49,031 bases of DNA, from NCBI RefSeq assembly GCF_000336955.1, contig NZ_AOLI01000017.1:126819-175849 (forward strand). The letters run 5' to 3'. The stretch's first letter is position 1; each line of letters starts with the position of its first letter. This document shows, one piece after another, positions 1 to 8,382 of this stretch. The translations under genes and the position numbers were made by a program. Below the pieces are notes generated by a model. It was not told the DNA's origin, ran no database searches, and worked only from the letters and a program-made list of their open reading frames with translations. Origin of the DNA: Haloferax larsenii JCM 13917 (lineage in GTDB: Archaea; Halobacteriota; Halobacteria; Halobacteriales; Haloferacaceae).

Positions 1-651
1 ACCGGGAAGACGATGCTCGCGAAGGCCGTCGCCAACGAGACCAACGCCTCGTTCATCAAGATGGCCGGGTCCGAACTCGTCCAGAAGTTCATCGGCGAGG
101 GCGCTCGTCTCGTCCGCGACCTGTTCAAACTCGCCGCCGAGCGCGAACCAGTAATCATCTTCATCGACGAAATCGACGCCGTTGCATCCAAGCGCACCGA
201 CTCGAAGACCTCCGGCGACGCCGAGGTCCAGCGGACCATGATGCAACTGCTCTCGGAGATGGACGGCTTCGACGACCGCGGCGAGATTCGCATCATCGCG
301 GCGACCAACCGCTTCGACATGCTGGACGAGGCGATTCTCCGTCCCGGTCGGTTCGACCGCCTCATCGAGGTTCCCAAGCCAGACGTCGAAGGTCGCCGTC
401 GCATCCTCGACATCCACACGCGCGACATGAACGTCGCCGACGGCGTGGACTTCGACGCCCTCGCCGAGGAACTGGACGACTACTCCGGTGCCGACGTCGC
501 CTCGCTCGCCACCGAGGCTGGCATGTTCGCCATCCGCGACGAGCGCACCGAAGTGACGGAAGCCGACTTCCACGCGGCCCACGAGAAGCTCGAAGAAGTC
601 GAAGAGTCCGGCACCGGCCCCATCTCCGGATTCACCGACTACCAGTACTGA
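1..651 (+). CDS. panB: Proteasome-activating nucleotidase, C-terminal part (5' truncated by window edge)
   Basis: This is the C-terminal 216 residues of an AAA ATPase that unfolds substrates and feeds them into the archaeal 20S proteasome. The reading frame is open from base 1 and begins inside the Walker A motif (TGKT), so the N-terminal coiled coil and OB domain lie outside the window. Visible are the pore loop KFIGEGA (residues 29-35), Walker B with FIDEID (about 54-59) and the second region of homology ending in RPGRFDR. Haloarchaea usually carry two PAN paralogues; the neighbouring genes suggest panB, but the paralogue is an inference. The C terminus reads DYQY, so the penultimate residue is Gln and not the Tyr of the canonical HbYX gate-opening tail. 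Family assignment is very secure. Confidence 0.93.
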   Translation, partial: TGKTMLAKAVANETNASFIKMAGSELVQKFIGEGARLVRDLFKLAAEREPVIIFIDEIDAVASKRTDSKTSGDAEVQRTMMQLLSEMDGFDDRGEIRIIAATNRFDMLDEAILRPGRFDRLIEVPKPDVEGRRRILDIHTRDMNVADGVDFDALAEELDDYSGADVASLATEAGMFAIRDERTEVTEADFHAAHEKLEEVEESGTGPISGFTDYQY

Positions 652-846
652 GCAGACCCGAACTGGTGCCTTCGATACGGAGTCAGAACTAATTCGGGCG
701 TCCGATACGGAGTCGGCACCAAATCGGAGTCGAACTACGGAGCCGTCTCCGACTTCGGCACCCAGTATTGAGACCATCCCGGCTTTACTTCCGATTTGTC
801 CGTTCGCATCCGTAACCCCCTTTTTAGCTGGCGCGTTCGTTCAGAC
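652..846. repeat. Intergenic repeats downstream of the PAN gene
   Basis: The spacer holds two exact 12-base direct repeats (CGATACGGAGTC at 673-684 and 703-714, 30 bases apart) and a partial third copy near 724-731. A small inverted repeat (CGGAG, 738-742, and CTCCG, 747-751) follows. I see no coding potential. It may be part of the 3' untranslated region or a decayed duplication. Confidence 0.5.
820..827 (+). promoter_or_regulatory. TATA-like box of the arginine decarboxylase gene
   Basis: A T-rich run (CTTTTTAG) ends 20 bases before the ATG at 847, in otherwise G+C-rich sequence. This is the usual spacing for a haloarchaeal TATA box serving a leaderless or very short-leader transcript, and it supports the ATG at 847 over an upstream TTG. 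Confidence 0.5.
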
Positions 847-1320
847 ATGAGCATCATCCGCGTCGTCCGCGGGGTCGGTACGGCCCCGACGGAGATGGCG
901 TCCTACGACGCCGCCCTCGCCGCCGCCAATATTCACAACTACAACCTCGTCGCCGTCTCGTCTGTCGTTCCCGCGGACGCGACGGTCGAAGAAGTCGACG
1001 TCGCGCCCGACCTCGGTCCGGCAGGTAACCGCTTGACGGTCGTCGAAGCCCGCGAGACGACATCCACGCCCGGTGAGACGGTCGTCGCCGGCCTCGGGTG
1101 GGCGACTGGGTCCGGTCCCGGTCTGTTCTACGAGGCCTCGGGAACCGACGAAGACGCCGTCCACACAGCCGTCATCGAGGGTCTCGATGCCGGTCGCGGG
1201 CTTCGAGAGTGGGAGTTCGACGACGAACAGGTCGCGCTCACTGCGGCGGAACACGAGGGCGACGGCTACACGACCGTCGTCACGGTTGCGGCGTACGGCG
1301 ATAGCGAATCTATCTTCTGA
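847..1320 (+). CDS. pdaD: Pyruvoyl-dependent arginine decarboxylase
   Basis: The 157-residue protein belongs to the archaeal PvlArgDC family, which converts arginine to agmatine and CO2 using a pyruvoyl group made by self-cleavage. The Ser38-Ser39 pair in NLVAVSSVVP matches the family's cleavage site between two serines, so an alpha chain starting with pyruvoyl-39 is expected. The length fits the family. In archaea agmatine feeds polyamine synthesis and, through TiaS, makes agmatidine in the wobble position of tRNA-Ile2; the latter is likely the essential role in halophiles (knowledge, not visible here). The start at 847 is chosen for the TATA-like box and for the conserved N-terminal beta strand. 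Confidence 0.92.
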   Translation: MSIIRVVRGVGTAPTEMASYDAALAAANIHNYNLVAVSSVVPADATVEEVDVAPDLGPAGNRLTVVEARETTSTPGETVVAGLGWATGSGPGLFYEASGTDEDAVHTAVIEGLDAGRGLREWEFDDEQVALTAAEHEGDGYTTVVTVAAYGDSESIF

Positions 1321-1403
1321 GGCGTCACCACCGTCGAGACCCCCCTGTTCCTGTCTGACGTGTGACCGACGCACTAATCAGGGGTGGTGACAATCCACTG
1401 CTG

Positions 1404-2333
1404 ATGAAGGGGGAGGAAGCGTTCGACTACTCACCCGGGCGAATCGCGGCGGTCTACGCTGTCTTCGGGTTCGTCTGGGTCCTCGTGAGCGACTACTTCG
1501 TCGAACACCTTCCGAACCACGCGCTCCTCCAGACCTCGAAGGGATTGGTGTTTGTCGCTCTCTCTGCGGGACTCGTGTACGTCCTCGTCAATCGCAGTCA
1601 CACCGAACTCGCCGAGACGACCGCCCGCCTCGAAACGACGCTGACGCAGACGAGCGTCCTGCATCGAGTCCTTCGGCACGACATCCGAAACGCCTGTACG
1701 GCGATTTTGGGGTACACGGAACTCGTCGAACCGCGCTCGGACGCCCCTGACGACATCGACCCCGTGGTGTCGATTCAGGCGCGCGCACAACGGCTCGTCG
1801 AAGTGAGCGACGAGGTATCGCTGCTTCGCTCGGTCGAAAAAGCGGAGGGAATCGAGGTCGAAATCGACCTCGTTCGCGCCGTCACCGACGCGGTCGAAGA
1901 CACGAAGCTCGAACATCCGGACGCGGCGGTGTCTGTCGATATTCCACCGGCGGTCGTCGTCGAAGCACACCCGGCATTGCCGCGAGGAATCGCCGAACTC
2001 CTCGACAACGCCGCCGTCCACGGTAACGACGACCCAGCCATCGAGATTTCAGTGACGCGGACCGGCGAGGAAGTCTGTGTTACCGTCGCCGACGACGGTC
2101 CCGGAATCCCGAAAGTCGAGCGCGACGCCATCATCAACGGGGCTGAGACGCCGCTAACGCACACGACCGGCATCGGGTTGTGGCTCGTCTGGGCCGCGGT
2201 CGAGGCCTCAGGTGGCTCGCTCGACGTCGAGACGCGCTCGCCTCACGGGACTGTCGTCTCTATTTCCATCCCGATAACGGCTGACGAGTCGGCTGTGGGA
2301 CTCGGGACGATACCGACCGCGTGGTCTCTTTGA
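1404..2333 (+). CDS. Membrane-bound sensor histidine kinase (orphan)
   Basis: This is a 309-residue two-component sensor kinase with two predicted membrane helices (about 13-30 and 45-63) and almost no extracellular loop. A dimerisation helix carries the phospho-acceptor His92 in RHDIRN, a haloarchaeal form of the H box. The catalytic domain shows the N box (ELLDNAAVHG, Asn202), G1 (DDGPGIP, 230-236) and G2 (TGIGLW, 255-260). No PAS or GAF sensor is present, so sensing would have to occur in the membrane or through a partner. No response regulator is nearby. A GTG at 1362 would add 14 residues; the ATG at 1404 is preferred because it precedes the conserved region closely. Confidence 0.88.
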   Translation: MKGEEAFDYSPGRIAAVYAVFGFVWVLVSDYFVEHLPNHALLQTSKGLVFVALSAGLVYVLVNRSHTELAETTARLETTLTQTSVLHRVLRHDIRNACTAILGYTELVEPRSDAPDDIDPVVSIQARAQRLVEVSDEVSLLRSVEKAEGIEVEIDLVRAVTDAVEDTKLEHPDAAVSVDIPPAVVVEAHPALPRGIAELLDNAAVHGNDDPAIEISVTRTGEEVCVTVADDGPGIPKVERDAIINGAETPLTHTTGIGLWLVWAAVEASGGSLDVETRSPHGTVVSISIPITADESAVGLGTIPTAWSL

Positions 2334-2400
2334 CCAGTGGTACCCTGACTCATGGATGACGACGGGTTTTTACACGTCCTCCCCGTAGCCATGACGACTG

Positions 2401-2784
2401 ATGAACGGGAACAACCCATATGCGGGCGCTCCCGGCGTCCCTGGTGCCGGCCGGACGTCTGATGCTGTCGAACTGACCCCGGAGCAGATGGATTCGCTCC
2501 GGCGGGCTGTCGCCGGCATCGTCTCACGCACCGAGTCGTATCTCCCCGAGGGGTTCGCCGTCGGGTCCGAACTCTCGACGACCACCGGGGGGCCGATGGC
2601 CACGGTGGCCGTTCACCCGCCTATCGGCCACCCGGTCAGCGCTGGCTTCTCTCCCGACACTGAGGACCTCGACACCGGTCTCACCGACGAGGACCGCGAC
2701 GAGGTCGCCCGGGGTCTCGCCGCGAGCGCCGCCTTTCAGGTGATGAGCGCCGTCGGCGACGACATGACCCCGGCGGCTCGATAA
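2401..2784 (+). CDS. Conserved haloarchaeal protein, DUF5811-like
   Basis: A soluble acidic protein of 127 residues without membrane helix or known catalytic motif. The N terminus is Gly/Pro/Ala-rich, followed by a folded part that alternates strands and helices. I recall it as similar to a haloarchaeal family labelled DUF5811, but that is from memory. A T-rich box (GTTTTTAC, around 2367-2374) lies about 27-34 bases upstream of the ATG and fits a leaderless promoter. No function can be given. Confidence 0.75.
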   Translation: MNGNNPYAGAPGVPGAGRTSDAVELTPEQMDSLRRAVAGIVSRTESYLPEGFAVGSELSTTTGGPMATVAVHPPIGHPVSAGFSPDTEDLDTGLTDEDRDEVARGLAASAAFQVMSAVGDDMTPAAR

Positions 2785-2909
2785 CGGCCGTCTCTCACTG
2801 TTTCGACCTGCGTCCGTCTTCCGACACACGTCCGAGACTACTCTGTCGGTCGCTCTTTACTCGTCGGAATCGCAACAACTCACTTCACCCGGAAGCGCGT
2901 AGGTGACGT

Positions 2910-3071
2910 ATGGACCCACTCAAGCAATACCCAGACGAGATTGGGCCGACCGCGATTATTCTCATCGGGTTGATTCTGGTCATTATCCCCGAACCCGCAA
3001 CATCGGCCTTCGGCGTCGGGTTGATGTTGTTCGGCGCGGCCTACTGGGTTTGGGAGTGGAACCGACCGTGA
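2910..3071 (+). CDS. Small membrane protein, 53 residues
   Basis: An open frame of 53 codons starts at the ATG at 2910 and ends with TGA at 3071. The product has a short polar N terminus (MDPLKQYPDE) and two hydrophobic stretches, about residues 14-27 and 34-47, split by a Pro-containing turn (PEPATS), then a Trp-rich polar end (WVWEWNRP). The third-codon-position G+C bias and the membrane pattern both suggest a real gene. Function unknown. It lies head-on with the minus-strand gene at 3085. Confidence 0.65.
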   Translation: MDPLKQYPDEIGPTAIILIGLILVIIPEPATSAFGVGLMLFGAAYWVWEWNRP

Positions 3072-3084
3072 GGAAGACTGCCCG

Positions 3085-3429
3085 TTAGATACCGCGGTAG
3101 CGACGCCCTGCGGTCGTGGGTTCGTCTCTGTCCGATTCGCGTGTCGCGTCGAGGCCCACGTTGTTGGCGTCGAGACTCACATTGTTGGCGTCGAGACTGA
3201 CATCGGGAGTGGACGACCGCACCGCGTCGGTCGGTGCGGCGACGAACAGCCCATAGGCGAGGACGAGCGCTGAGACGAACCCTCCTGCACCAGTCGTCAA
3301 TGAGAGTGGTTGGCCGGTCAATGCCCCCACGGTGACTCCCAGGAAGAGCGGAACCGGGAGCGCCGCGAGGATAACGTCGTAGCGTGTCTCTGAGACGATG
3401 CTGTCGCTATGGGATGTTCGTTTGCGCAT
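3085..3429 (-). CDS. Small two-helix membrane protein with repeated C-terminal tail
   Basis: A 114-residue protein with two predicted membrane helices (about 19-38 and 48-65). The C-terminal tail is polar and contains a seven-residue repeat, VSLDANN, present twice and then as VGLDATR. In DNA the repeat is a 21-base unit in two near-identical copies (3157-3177 and 3178-3198, one difference) plus a degenerate third. The repeat keeps the frame, so copy number could vary without breaking the gene. Function unknown. Confidence 0.7.
   Translation of the reverse strand: MRKRTSHSDSIVSETRYDVILAALPVPLFLGVTVGALTGQPLSLTTGAGGFVSALVLAYGLFVAAPTDAVRSSTPDVSLDANNVSLDANNVGLDATRESDRDEPTTAGRRYRGI
3157..3198 (-). 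repeat. 21-base tandem repeat inside a coding region
   Basis: Two adjacent copies of a 21-base unit differ at one base and encode VSLDANN. A more degenerate copy seems to precede them at about 3136-3156. In-frame units of this sort usually arise by slippage. Confidence 0.8.
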
Positions 3430-3533
3430 GATTCCACCTCACTGTACCCTATTGGATAATAGAACAAATTTGTTACGGCGCGGGCGTGCGATTCGGGGTG
3501 GTTTTGGGGCGGTCGGTCGGCTTCGAGCGAGCC

Positions 3534-5336
3534 CTATTTCCCCCAGAAGGGGTCACGCCGCCGATGCTTGTCGAGGTAGCCCGAAAGCGCCTCCAGTTCG
3601 TCCACCGGGATGTCGTCGCGGAGTTCCTGTTCGAGAATCTTCGCGTGCTTCTCGGGGACTTCGATCCAGAGTTCGTCGCCCTCGTCGATTTGGCGGCCGA
3701 CGGTCGGGCCGTCGATGGCGACGCTGACGCGGGAGCCGGCACGGGCGCTCGATACGTCCTCGCCCTGTTCTTGAATCCCGGAGAGTTGGCCGACCCGGTT
3801 CGGCTCGCCGTCTTCCCACTTGACGACGTTCATGTTGTTCTTGATGGTCCCGGACATGATTTCGACGCCGACGACGGCGGGGTTGTTCTGCCGGAAGACG
3901 TGGTCTTCGAGGATGCGGAAGCGACACGGCCGGACGATTTTGTCGAGAATCGTCTCCTGCTGTGCGCGCTTCATCTCGTCGACGTACTCCTCGTACTCCT
4001 CGATGAGTTGGTAGATGACGTCGTCGTCGAAGAGTTTCACGTCGCTCGTGTCGAGTTCGTCCTGCGCGTTCGAGAGCACGTCCACGTTGAATCCGAGGAT
4101 GACTTCGTGTTCGGGTTCGCGGGCGGTCGAAGCGACGGCCACGTCACGCGGGGCGATGTCGCCGACTTCGGCGCGGAGGATGGGCACTTCGGCCTCTTGG
4201 AGGGCGTTCGCCATGGCTTCGAGGCTGCCGAGTGTGTCGGCCTTGACGACGACGCCCTCCTCTTCGGTCGTGACTTCGATGTCGGCGAGTTCCGCTTCGA
4301 CTTCGCGGATGACCTCGTCCACGTCGCGGTCGCCGACGACGCGCACCGGCGCGCCAGCCATCGCGTCTTCGAGGTCCGGGGCGGCAATCTTGACACCGGC
4401 CGCGGCACCGACTTCGTCCACCTTGTCGAAGCGCTTCTCGGTGCGAATCTCGGCGTTCGGCCGGGGTTGCAGCAGGGCGCGAACTTCCGTCACGATGGGT
4501 TCGTTTGCCCCGCCGACGACGATGGTATCGCCCGCGTGGATGTTCCCGTCGTAAAGGACGACGTCGAGCGTGGCACCGAAGCCGCGTTCTTCCTTGACTT
4601 CGAGGACGGTCCCGTAGCCGGGACCGGCCACGTCGATGGCCATCTCGTCTTTCATGTAGCGCTGCGAGAGACCCATGAGGACGCCGAGGAGGTCCGGAAT
4701 CCCCTCGCCGGTCATCGCGGAGACGGGGACGACGCCGATGTTCTTCTGGAAGTTCTGGACGCGCCAGTAGAAGTCCGACGAGAAGCCTCTGTCGGAGAGT
4801 TGGCCGATGAGTTCGTAGAGGCTCTCGTCGAGTTTGGATTTCGCGCGAGAGGACTGCGCCTCCAGCGATTTCTGGATTGGTTCACCCTGTTGTGGGTTCC
4901 ATCCTGGCGTCGTGTCGACCTTGTTGGCGGCCACGATGAACGGCGTCCCCGTTCGTTTGAGGATGTCGATGGCCTCCTCGGTCTGTGGTTGGAACCCGTC
5001 GTTCACGTCGACGACGAGGATGGCGATGTCGGCCAGCGCGCCCCCGCGGGAGCGGAGGGTGCTGAACGAGTGGTGCCCCGGCGTGTCGATGAAGAGCAGT
5101 CCCGGCAGGTCGAAGTCGTCGGGGTTGACCAGGCTACCGGCCATCTGCGAGACCGTGTCTAACGGGACCGCGGTCGCGCCGATGTGCTGGGTGATAGCAC
5201 CGGCTTCCCCCTCGCTCACGGCCGACCCGCGAACCTTGTCGAGGAGACTGGTCTTCCCGTGGTCGACGTGGCCCAGGACCGCCACGATGGGTGTGCGAAG
5301 CGTATCGGATTGTGACGTCGAATCAGTATCGGACAT
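3534..5336 (-). CDS. infB: Translation initiation factor aIF5B (IF-2 homologue)
   Basis: This 600-residue GTPase places initiator tRNA and promotes ribosomal subunit joining. The GTP-binding motifs are complete: G1 GHVDHGKT (22-29), switch II DTPGHHSF (84-91) and G4 NKVD (138-141). The remaining length holds the beta-barrel domain II, domain III and the C-terminal domain IV, ending in DKHRRRDPFWGK, as expected for the short archaeal form. The ATG at 5336 is chosen because the preceding frame has no family-like sequence and G1 lies at its usual distance from the N terminus. It is divergent from the PRC-barrel/nob1 pair. Confidence 0.97.
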   Translation of the reverse strand: MSDTDSTSQSDTLRTPIVAVLGHVDHGKTSLLDKVRGSAVSEGEAGAITQHIGATAVPLDTVSQMAGSLVNPDDFDLPGLLFIDTPGHHSFSTLRSRGGALADIAILVVDVNDGFQPQTEEAIDILKRTGTPFIVAANKVDTTPGWNPQQGEPIQKSLEAQSSRAKSKLDESLYELIGQLSDRGFSSDFYWRVQNFQKNIGVVPVSAMTGEGIPDLLGVLMGLSQRYMKDEMAIDVAGPGYGTVLEVKEERGFGATLDVVLYDGNIHAGDTIVVGGANEPIVTEVRALLQPRPNAEIRTEKRFDKVDEVGAAAGVKIAAPDLEDAMAGAPVRVVGDRDVDEVIREVEAELADIEVTTEEEGVVVKADTLGSLEAMANALQEAEVPILRAEVGDIAPRDVAVASTAREPEHEVILGFNVDVLSNAQDELDTSDVKLFDDDVIYQLIEEYEEYVDEMKRAQQETILDKIVRPCRFRILEDHVFRQNNPAVVGVEIMSGTIKNNMNVVKWEDGEPNRVGQLSGIQEQGEDVSSARAGSRVSVAIDGPTVGRQIDEGDELWIEVPEKHAKILEQELRDDIPVDELEALSGYLDKHRRRDPFWGK

Positions 5337-5563
5337 GGAGAATCGCCCCGGAGAAAGTTCCTTACGGGAATCGAGTCGGTGACTCAAGTTAAGTCCATCG
5401 TCACGCACGCCCGTAAACCATGCTGCGTGAGAGCACAGAACGTCACCGAGGACCGCAGACGGAGCCTCGTTCCCCCGATTGTTCGACAATACGGAGATTC
5501 CCCGTCGGTCACTCGTCAGACGCCCCCGTGGCGTTTATGTGAGGGGACGAGGTAGGTCCGTGC

Positions 5564-5809
5564 ATGGCCGACATACTCGCCGAGAACCTCTCTGGAAAGG
5601 CCGTCATGGGGTCTGATGGGACGGAACTCGGGATGCTGTACAACATTACGATGAATCTCAAGTCGGGTGAGCTACACAACTTACTCGTCGAGCCGAACGA
5701 GCAAATCGCGCCGAGCCGCGTCGGATTCGACCGCGACGACCACGGTCGGTTCCTCATTCCGGTCAACCGCGTGCAGGCTGTGAAAGATTACATCGTCGTC
5801 CAACGCTAG
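5564..5809 (+). CDS. PRC-barrel domain protein
   Basis: The 81-residue protein is a single PRC-barrel domain. Characteristic are the N-terminal LSGKAVMGSDGTELGMLYNI strand pair and the hydrophobic C-terminal strands ending in VNRVQAVKDYIVV. PRC-barrel domains occur in RimM and photosynthetic reaction centre subunit H; free-standing archaeal copies are common but their role is not settled. It is separated by four bases from nob1 and is probably cotranscribed with it, and it is divergent from infB, so a role near ribosome maturation is a context-based guess. Confidence 0.88.
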   Translation: MADILAENLSGKAVMGSDGTELGMLYNITMNLKSGELHNLLVEPNEQIAPSRVGFDRDDHGRFLIPVNRVQAVKDYIVVQR

Positions 5810-5813
5810 GCAG

Positions 5814-6272
5814 ATGCGAATTCTCGACACGTCTGCGTTCATTCACGAGTATCACACCGACGACGAGACGGCTTCTATCCCGCTCGTCAAAGAAGAACTC
5901 ACCGGCGAGCACGCCTTCCGATTCGACGCGCTCGAAGGTGCGGGCATGTACGTCCACATCCCCGGACAGGGCACCGTCGACAAGGTCCTCCGCGCCGGCG
6001 GCGAAACCGGCGACAAGGGCGTTCTCTCCGAGACCGACGCGCGCCTCATCGCCGCCGCGTTCGAACTCGACGCCATCCTCGTCACCGACGACTACGCGAT
6101 GCAGAACGTCGCCGAACACCTCGGCGTCGAAGTCGAAGTCATCGCACAGGACGGCATCGCAGAGCAGCGCGACTGGAAGTTCCAGTGTCAGGGCTGTGGC
6201 CGCGAGTTCGACGAAGACAAAGAGCGCTGCCCAATCTGTGGGATGGGCCTCTCGCGCAAGAATCCGGCGTAA
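5814..6272 (+). CDS. nob1: rRNA maturation endonuclease Nob1
   Basis: A 152-residue PIN-domain nuclease followed by a zinc ribbon, the archaeal Nob1 layout. It cuts the 3' end of 16S rRNA during small-subunit maturation. Acidic PIN residues are visible at Asp5, Glu28, Asp75 and Asp92/93, and the ribbon cysteines are Cys125, Cys128, Cys139 and Cys142. The length matches archaeal family members. It follows the PRC-barrel gene by four bases, consistent with one transcript. Confidence 0.93.
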   Translation: MRILDTSAFIHEYHTDDETASIPLVKEELTGEHAFRFDALEGAGMYVHIPGQGTVDKVLRAGGETGDKGVLSETDARLIAAAFELDAILVTDDYAMQNVAEHLGVEVEVIAQDGIAEQRDWKFQCQGCGREFDEDKERCPICGMGLSRKNPA

Positions 6273-6351
6273 GACGGCGCGAGCGTTTTTCCTTCGAACT
6301 CAGCACCTACCGGGAGCCGGGCGTCTAGGCCGACGCCGACTCGGATTCGGT

Positions 6352-6395
6352 CCCTCGAACGGCTCTCGAACAACCCTCGAACAACCCTCGAACAG
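6352..6395. repeat. 11-base tandem repeat, four copies
   Basis: Four adjacent 11-base units of the form CYCTCGAACRR lie between the converging nob1 and CPBP genes. The two middle junctions are nearly perfect and the outer units vary by one or two bases. The unit length is close to one helical turn. No coding frame uses it. Confidence 0.75.
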
Positions 6396-6407
6396 CCCGC
6401 AACCGAA

Positions 6408-7145
6408 CTACACCAACCCGGTCGTCTGCGCGTAACTCACGACGAACTGCACTGCGTTGAACAGGCCGTGGACGACGGCCGCGACGGCGAGGTTGCCGCT
6501 TTTCTCGTAAATCGCCGCGAGGACGCCGCCGAGGACGAACACCATCCCGAGTGAGACGAGCGCGCCCGCCCCCGTGAAGGACCACACGTGAATCGAAGCG
6601 AAGACGGCGCTCGACAGCACGATGGCCGGAAGCGGCCCCCAGAGCCGCCGGAGTTCACCGAAGACGACGCCGCGGAAGATGAGTTCCTCTGCTGGACCGA
6701 CGAGCACGATGGTGACGACGGTCAGATAGAGGAAGTACATCGGATTCTGCGCGCCCTGCTGTGCGATGACGCTGTCGCCACTCTGGACGTTGAGGGCGCT
6801 CATGAGCGCCGACCCACCGAGATAGACGCCGAAGAGCGCGACGAGACCACCGGCAATCCACAGGAGGTCGCGTTTCGACGGCGATTCGAGTCGGATGAGT
6901 TCCCAATCGTCGCGGGCGGCGAGATAGCCGAGGCCGACAGCGCCGAAGCCGACGAAAGTGCCAGCGCTCTGGAGTGCTTCGAGAAGCGGGTCCGAGGAGT
7001 CGAGAAATCCGCTGGCGAGTCCGTGCGCGACGGACCCGAAGACCGCGCCGACGATGAGGGTGAGGGCGACGACGATGATGATGCCCCCGTACGCCTGCAG
7101 GTGGTCGGCCGGGGTCGCCGACGAGCGGGCGGTATCGTGTGCCAT
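6408..7145 (-). CDS. CPBP family intramembrane glutamic protease-like protein
   Basis: The 245-residue multi-pass membrane protein carries the CPBP (Abi/CAAX protease Rce1-like) motifs: EE at 153-154 with Arg158 (EELIFRG), His186 in the second motif and HGLFN (226-230) near the C terminus. These residues form the catalytic site in Rce1. About seven hydrophobic segments are visible. Haloarchaea carry many paralogues; possible roles are cleavage of prenylated proteins or immunity to self-made peptides, but none can be assigned here. A second paralogue is present at 39,450. Confidence 0.88.
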   Translation of the reverse strand: MAHDTARSSATPADHLQAYGGIIIVVALTLIVGAVFGSVAHGLASGFLDSSDPLLEALQSAGTFVGFGAVGLGYLAARDDWELIRLESPSKRDLLWIAGGLVALFGVYLGGSALMSALNVQSGDSVIAQQGAQNPMYFLYLTVVTIVLVGPAEELIFRGVVFGELRRLWGPLPAIVLSSAVFASIHVWSFTGAGALVSLGMVFVLGGVLAAIYEKSGNLAVAAVVHGLFNAVQFVVSYAQTTGLV

Positions 7146-7289
7146 TGGAACCCCTTGGTAAGCGCGTCAGATAACCGGTTCGGCTCTGTGCGCCGAGCGC
7201 ACGGTCGCCGTCCGCTCGACAGCGGCGTCGATTGGTATTTGGTCTCACTGGTCACATCACCTAACACGCTCGGCGTCCAATATACACAG

Positions 7290-8309
7290 ATGAGCGCGGC
7301 ACGACAGCTCTCGGACCTCCTCGCGACCGGCAGTGAGTTGTATATCGTCTGCCACAACAACCCTGACCCGGACTGTCTCGCCAGCGCGCTCGCGCTGGGT
7401 CGAATCGCGGTGGCCGCGGGTATCGAAGAGACCCACATCTTCTACAACGGAGAGATATCTCACCAGCAGAACCGCGCGTTCGTCAACCTCCTCGACGTCG
7501 ACCTCAGAAAGCTCGACCCGGAGACGGTGACCGACCGGCCACCAGAGTCGTTGCTCGCGTTCGTCGACCACTCGACGCCCGGTGCCAACAACCGGGTTCC
7601 GGTGGGAACGCCACTGGATATCGTCATCGACCATCACCCCGCAGACGACGTCGAGGCCCGGTTCGTCGACCACCGCGAAGAGGCTGGCTCTGCGGCGACG
7701 ATTCTCACGGAGTATCTCAGCGAACTCGACGTCGAGGTCAGCGAGCGCCTCGCAACGGCGCTCATGTTTGCAATCCGCCGCGAGACGCTCAACTTCCTCC
7801 GAGGAGTCACCCGCGCCGAGTACGAAGCGGCGGCGTACCTCCACGACGCCGTCGATACCGAGTTAATCCGCCGGTTGTCGTCGCCGTCGGTCACCGGGGC
7901 GACCCTCGACGCCATCGCGATGGCCATCGAAAACCGGACGATTCGACGCGCCGTGCTCGTCTCGAACGTCGGGCGGACCACAGAACGGGATTCGCTTCCG
8001 CAGGCGGCCGATTACCTCGCAACCTTGGAGGGCGTCGAGACGGCTATCGTCTTCGGCATCATCCGCGACGCGATTCACCTTAGCGCGCGGTCTCCAGATC
8101 CGCGTGTTCACGTGGGAAGCGCGCTCAAGACAGCTTTCGAGGACGTCGGAAGCGCCGGCGGACACCACGATGTCGCGGGCGGGGAAATCCCACTCGGCAT
8201 CTTCGCCGACTACACGAGCGACGACGCGACGCTGGTCGACATCGTCGAATCGGTCGTCACGACGCGACTCTTCGACGCGCTCGACCTCGACGGCGATTCG
8301 GAAGGGTAG
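7290..8309 (+). CDS. DHH family phosphoesterase (NrnA/RecJ-like)
   Basis: A 339-residue DHH-DHHA1 protein. The metal-binding motifs are HNNPDPD (22-28), DH at 93-94, the signature DHH (114-116) and the C-terminal GGHHDVAGG. This arrangement is that of the short oligoribonuclease/pAp or cyclic-dinucleotide phosphodiesterases and not of full-length RecJ. The exact substrate (nanoRNA, pAp or a cyclic dinucleotide) cannot be read from sequence alone. The ATG at 7290 is preferred because the far upstream open frame is antisense to the CPBP gene. Confidence 0.88.
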   Translation: MSAARQLSDLLATGSELYIVCHNNPDPDCLASALALGRIAVAAGIEETHIFYNGEISHQQNRAFVNLLDVDLRKLDPETVTDRPPESLLAFVDHSTPGANNRVPVGTPLDIVIDHHPADDVEARFVDHREEAGSAATILTEYLSELDVEVSERLATALMFAIRRETLNFLRGVTRAEYEAAAYLHDAVDTELIRRLSSPSVTGATLDAIAMAIENRTIRRAVLVSNVGRTTERDSLPQAADYLATLEGVETAIVFGIIRDAIHLSARSPDPRVHVGSALKTAFEDVGSAGGHHDVAGGEIPLGIFADYTSDDATLVDIVESVVTTRLFDALDLDGDSEG

Positions 8310-8319
8310 TCCCCGACCG

Positions 8320-8382
8320 TACCCGCCGAGCGGTTCGTCCTACCCGCCGAGCGGTTCGTCCTACCCGCCGAGCAATTCGTCT
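8320..8382. repeat. 21-base tandem repeat, three copies
   Basis: Units at 8320-8340, 8341-8361 and 8362-8382 share the core TACCCGCCGAGCGGTTCGTC; the third copy has two changes (AATT for GGTT) and ends in the first base of the pgi stop codon. The array fills nearly all of the gap between the converging DHH and pgi genes and may affect how the two transcripts end. Confidence 0.85.

Noticed and set aside
1073-1390. Arg/Ser-rich small frames inside the arginine decarboxylase region
   Set aside because: They are out-of-frame shadows of pdaD with no homology-like features.
3486-5162. Long plus-strand frame (558 codons) opposite infB
   Set aside because: It lies entirely antisense to a clear aIF5B gene; its repetitive Val/Asp/Glu/Phe composition is typical of antisense frames in high-G+C DNA.
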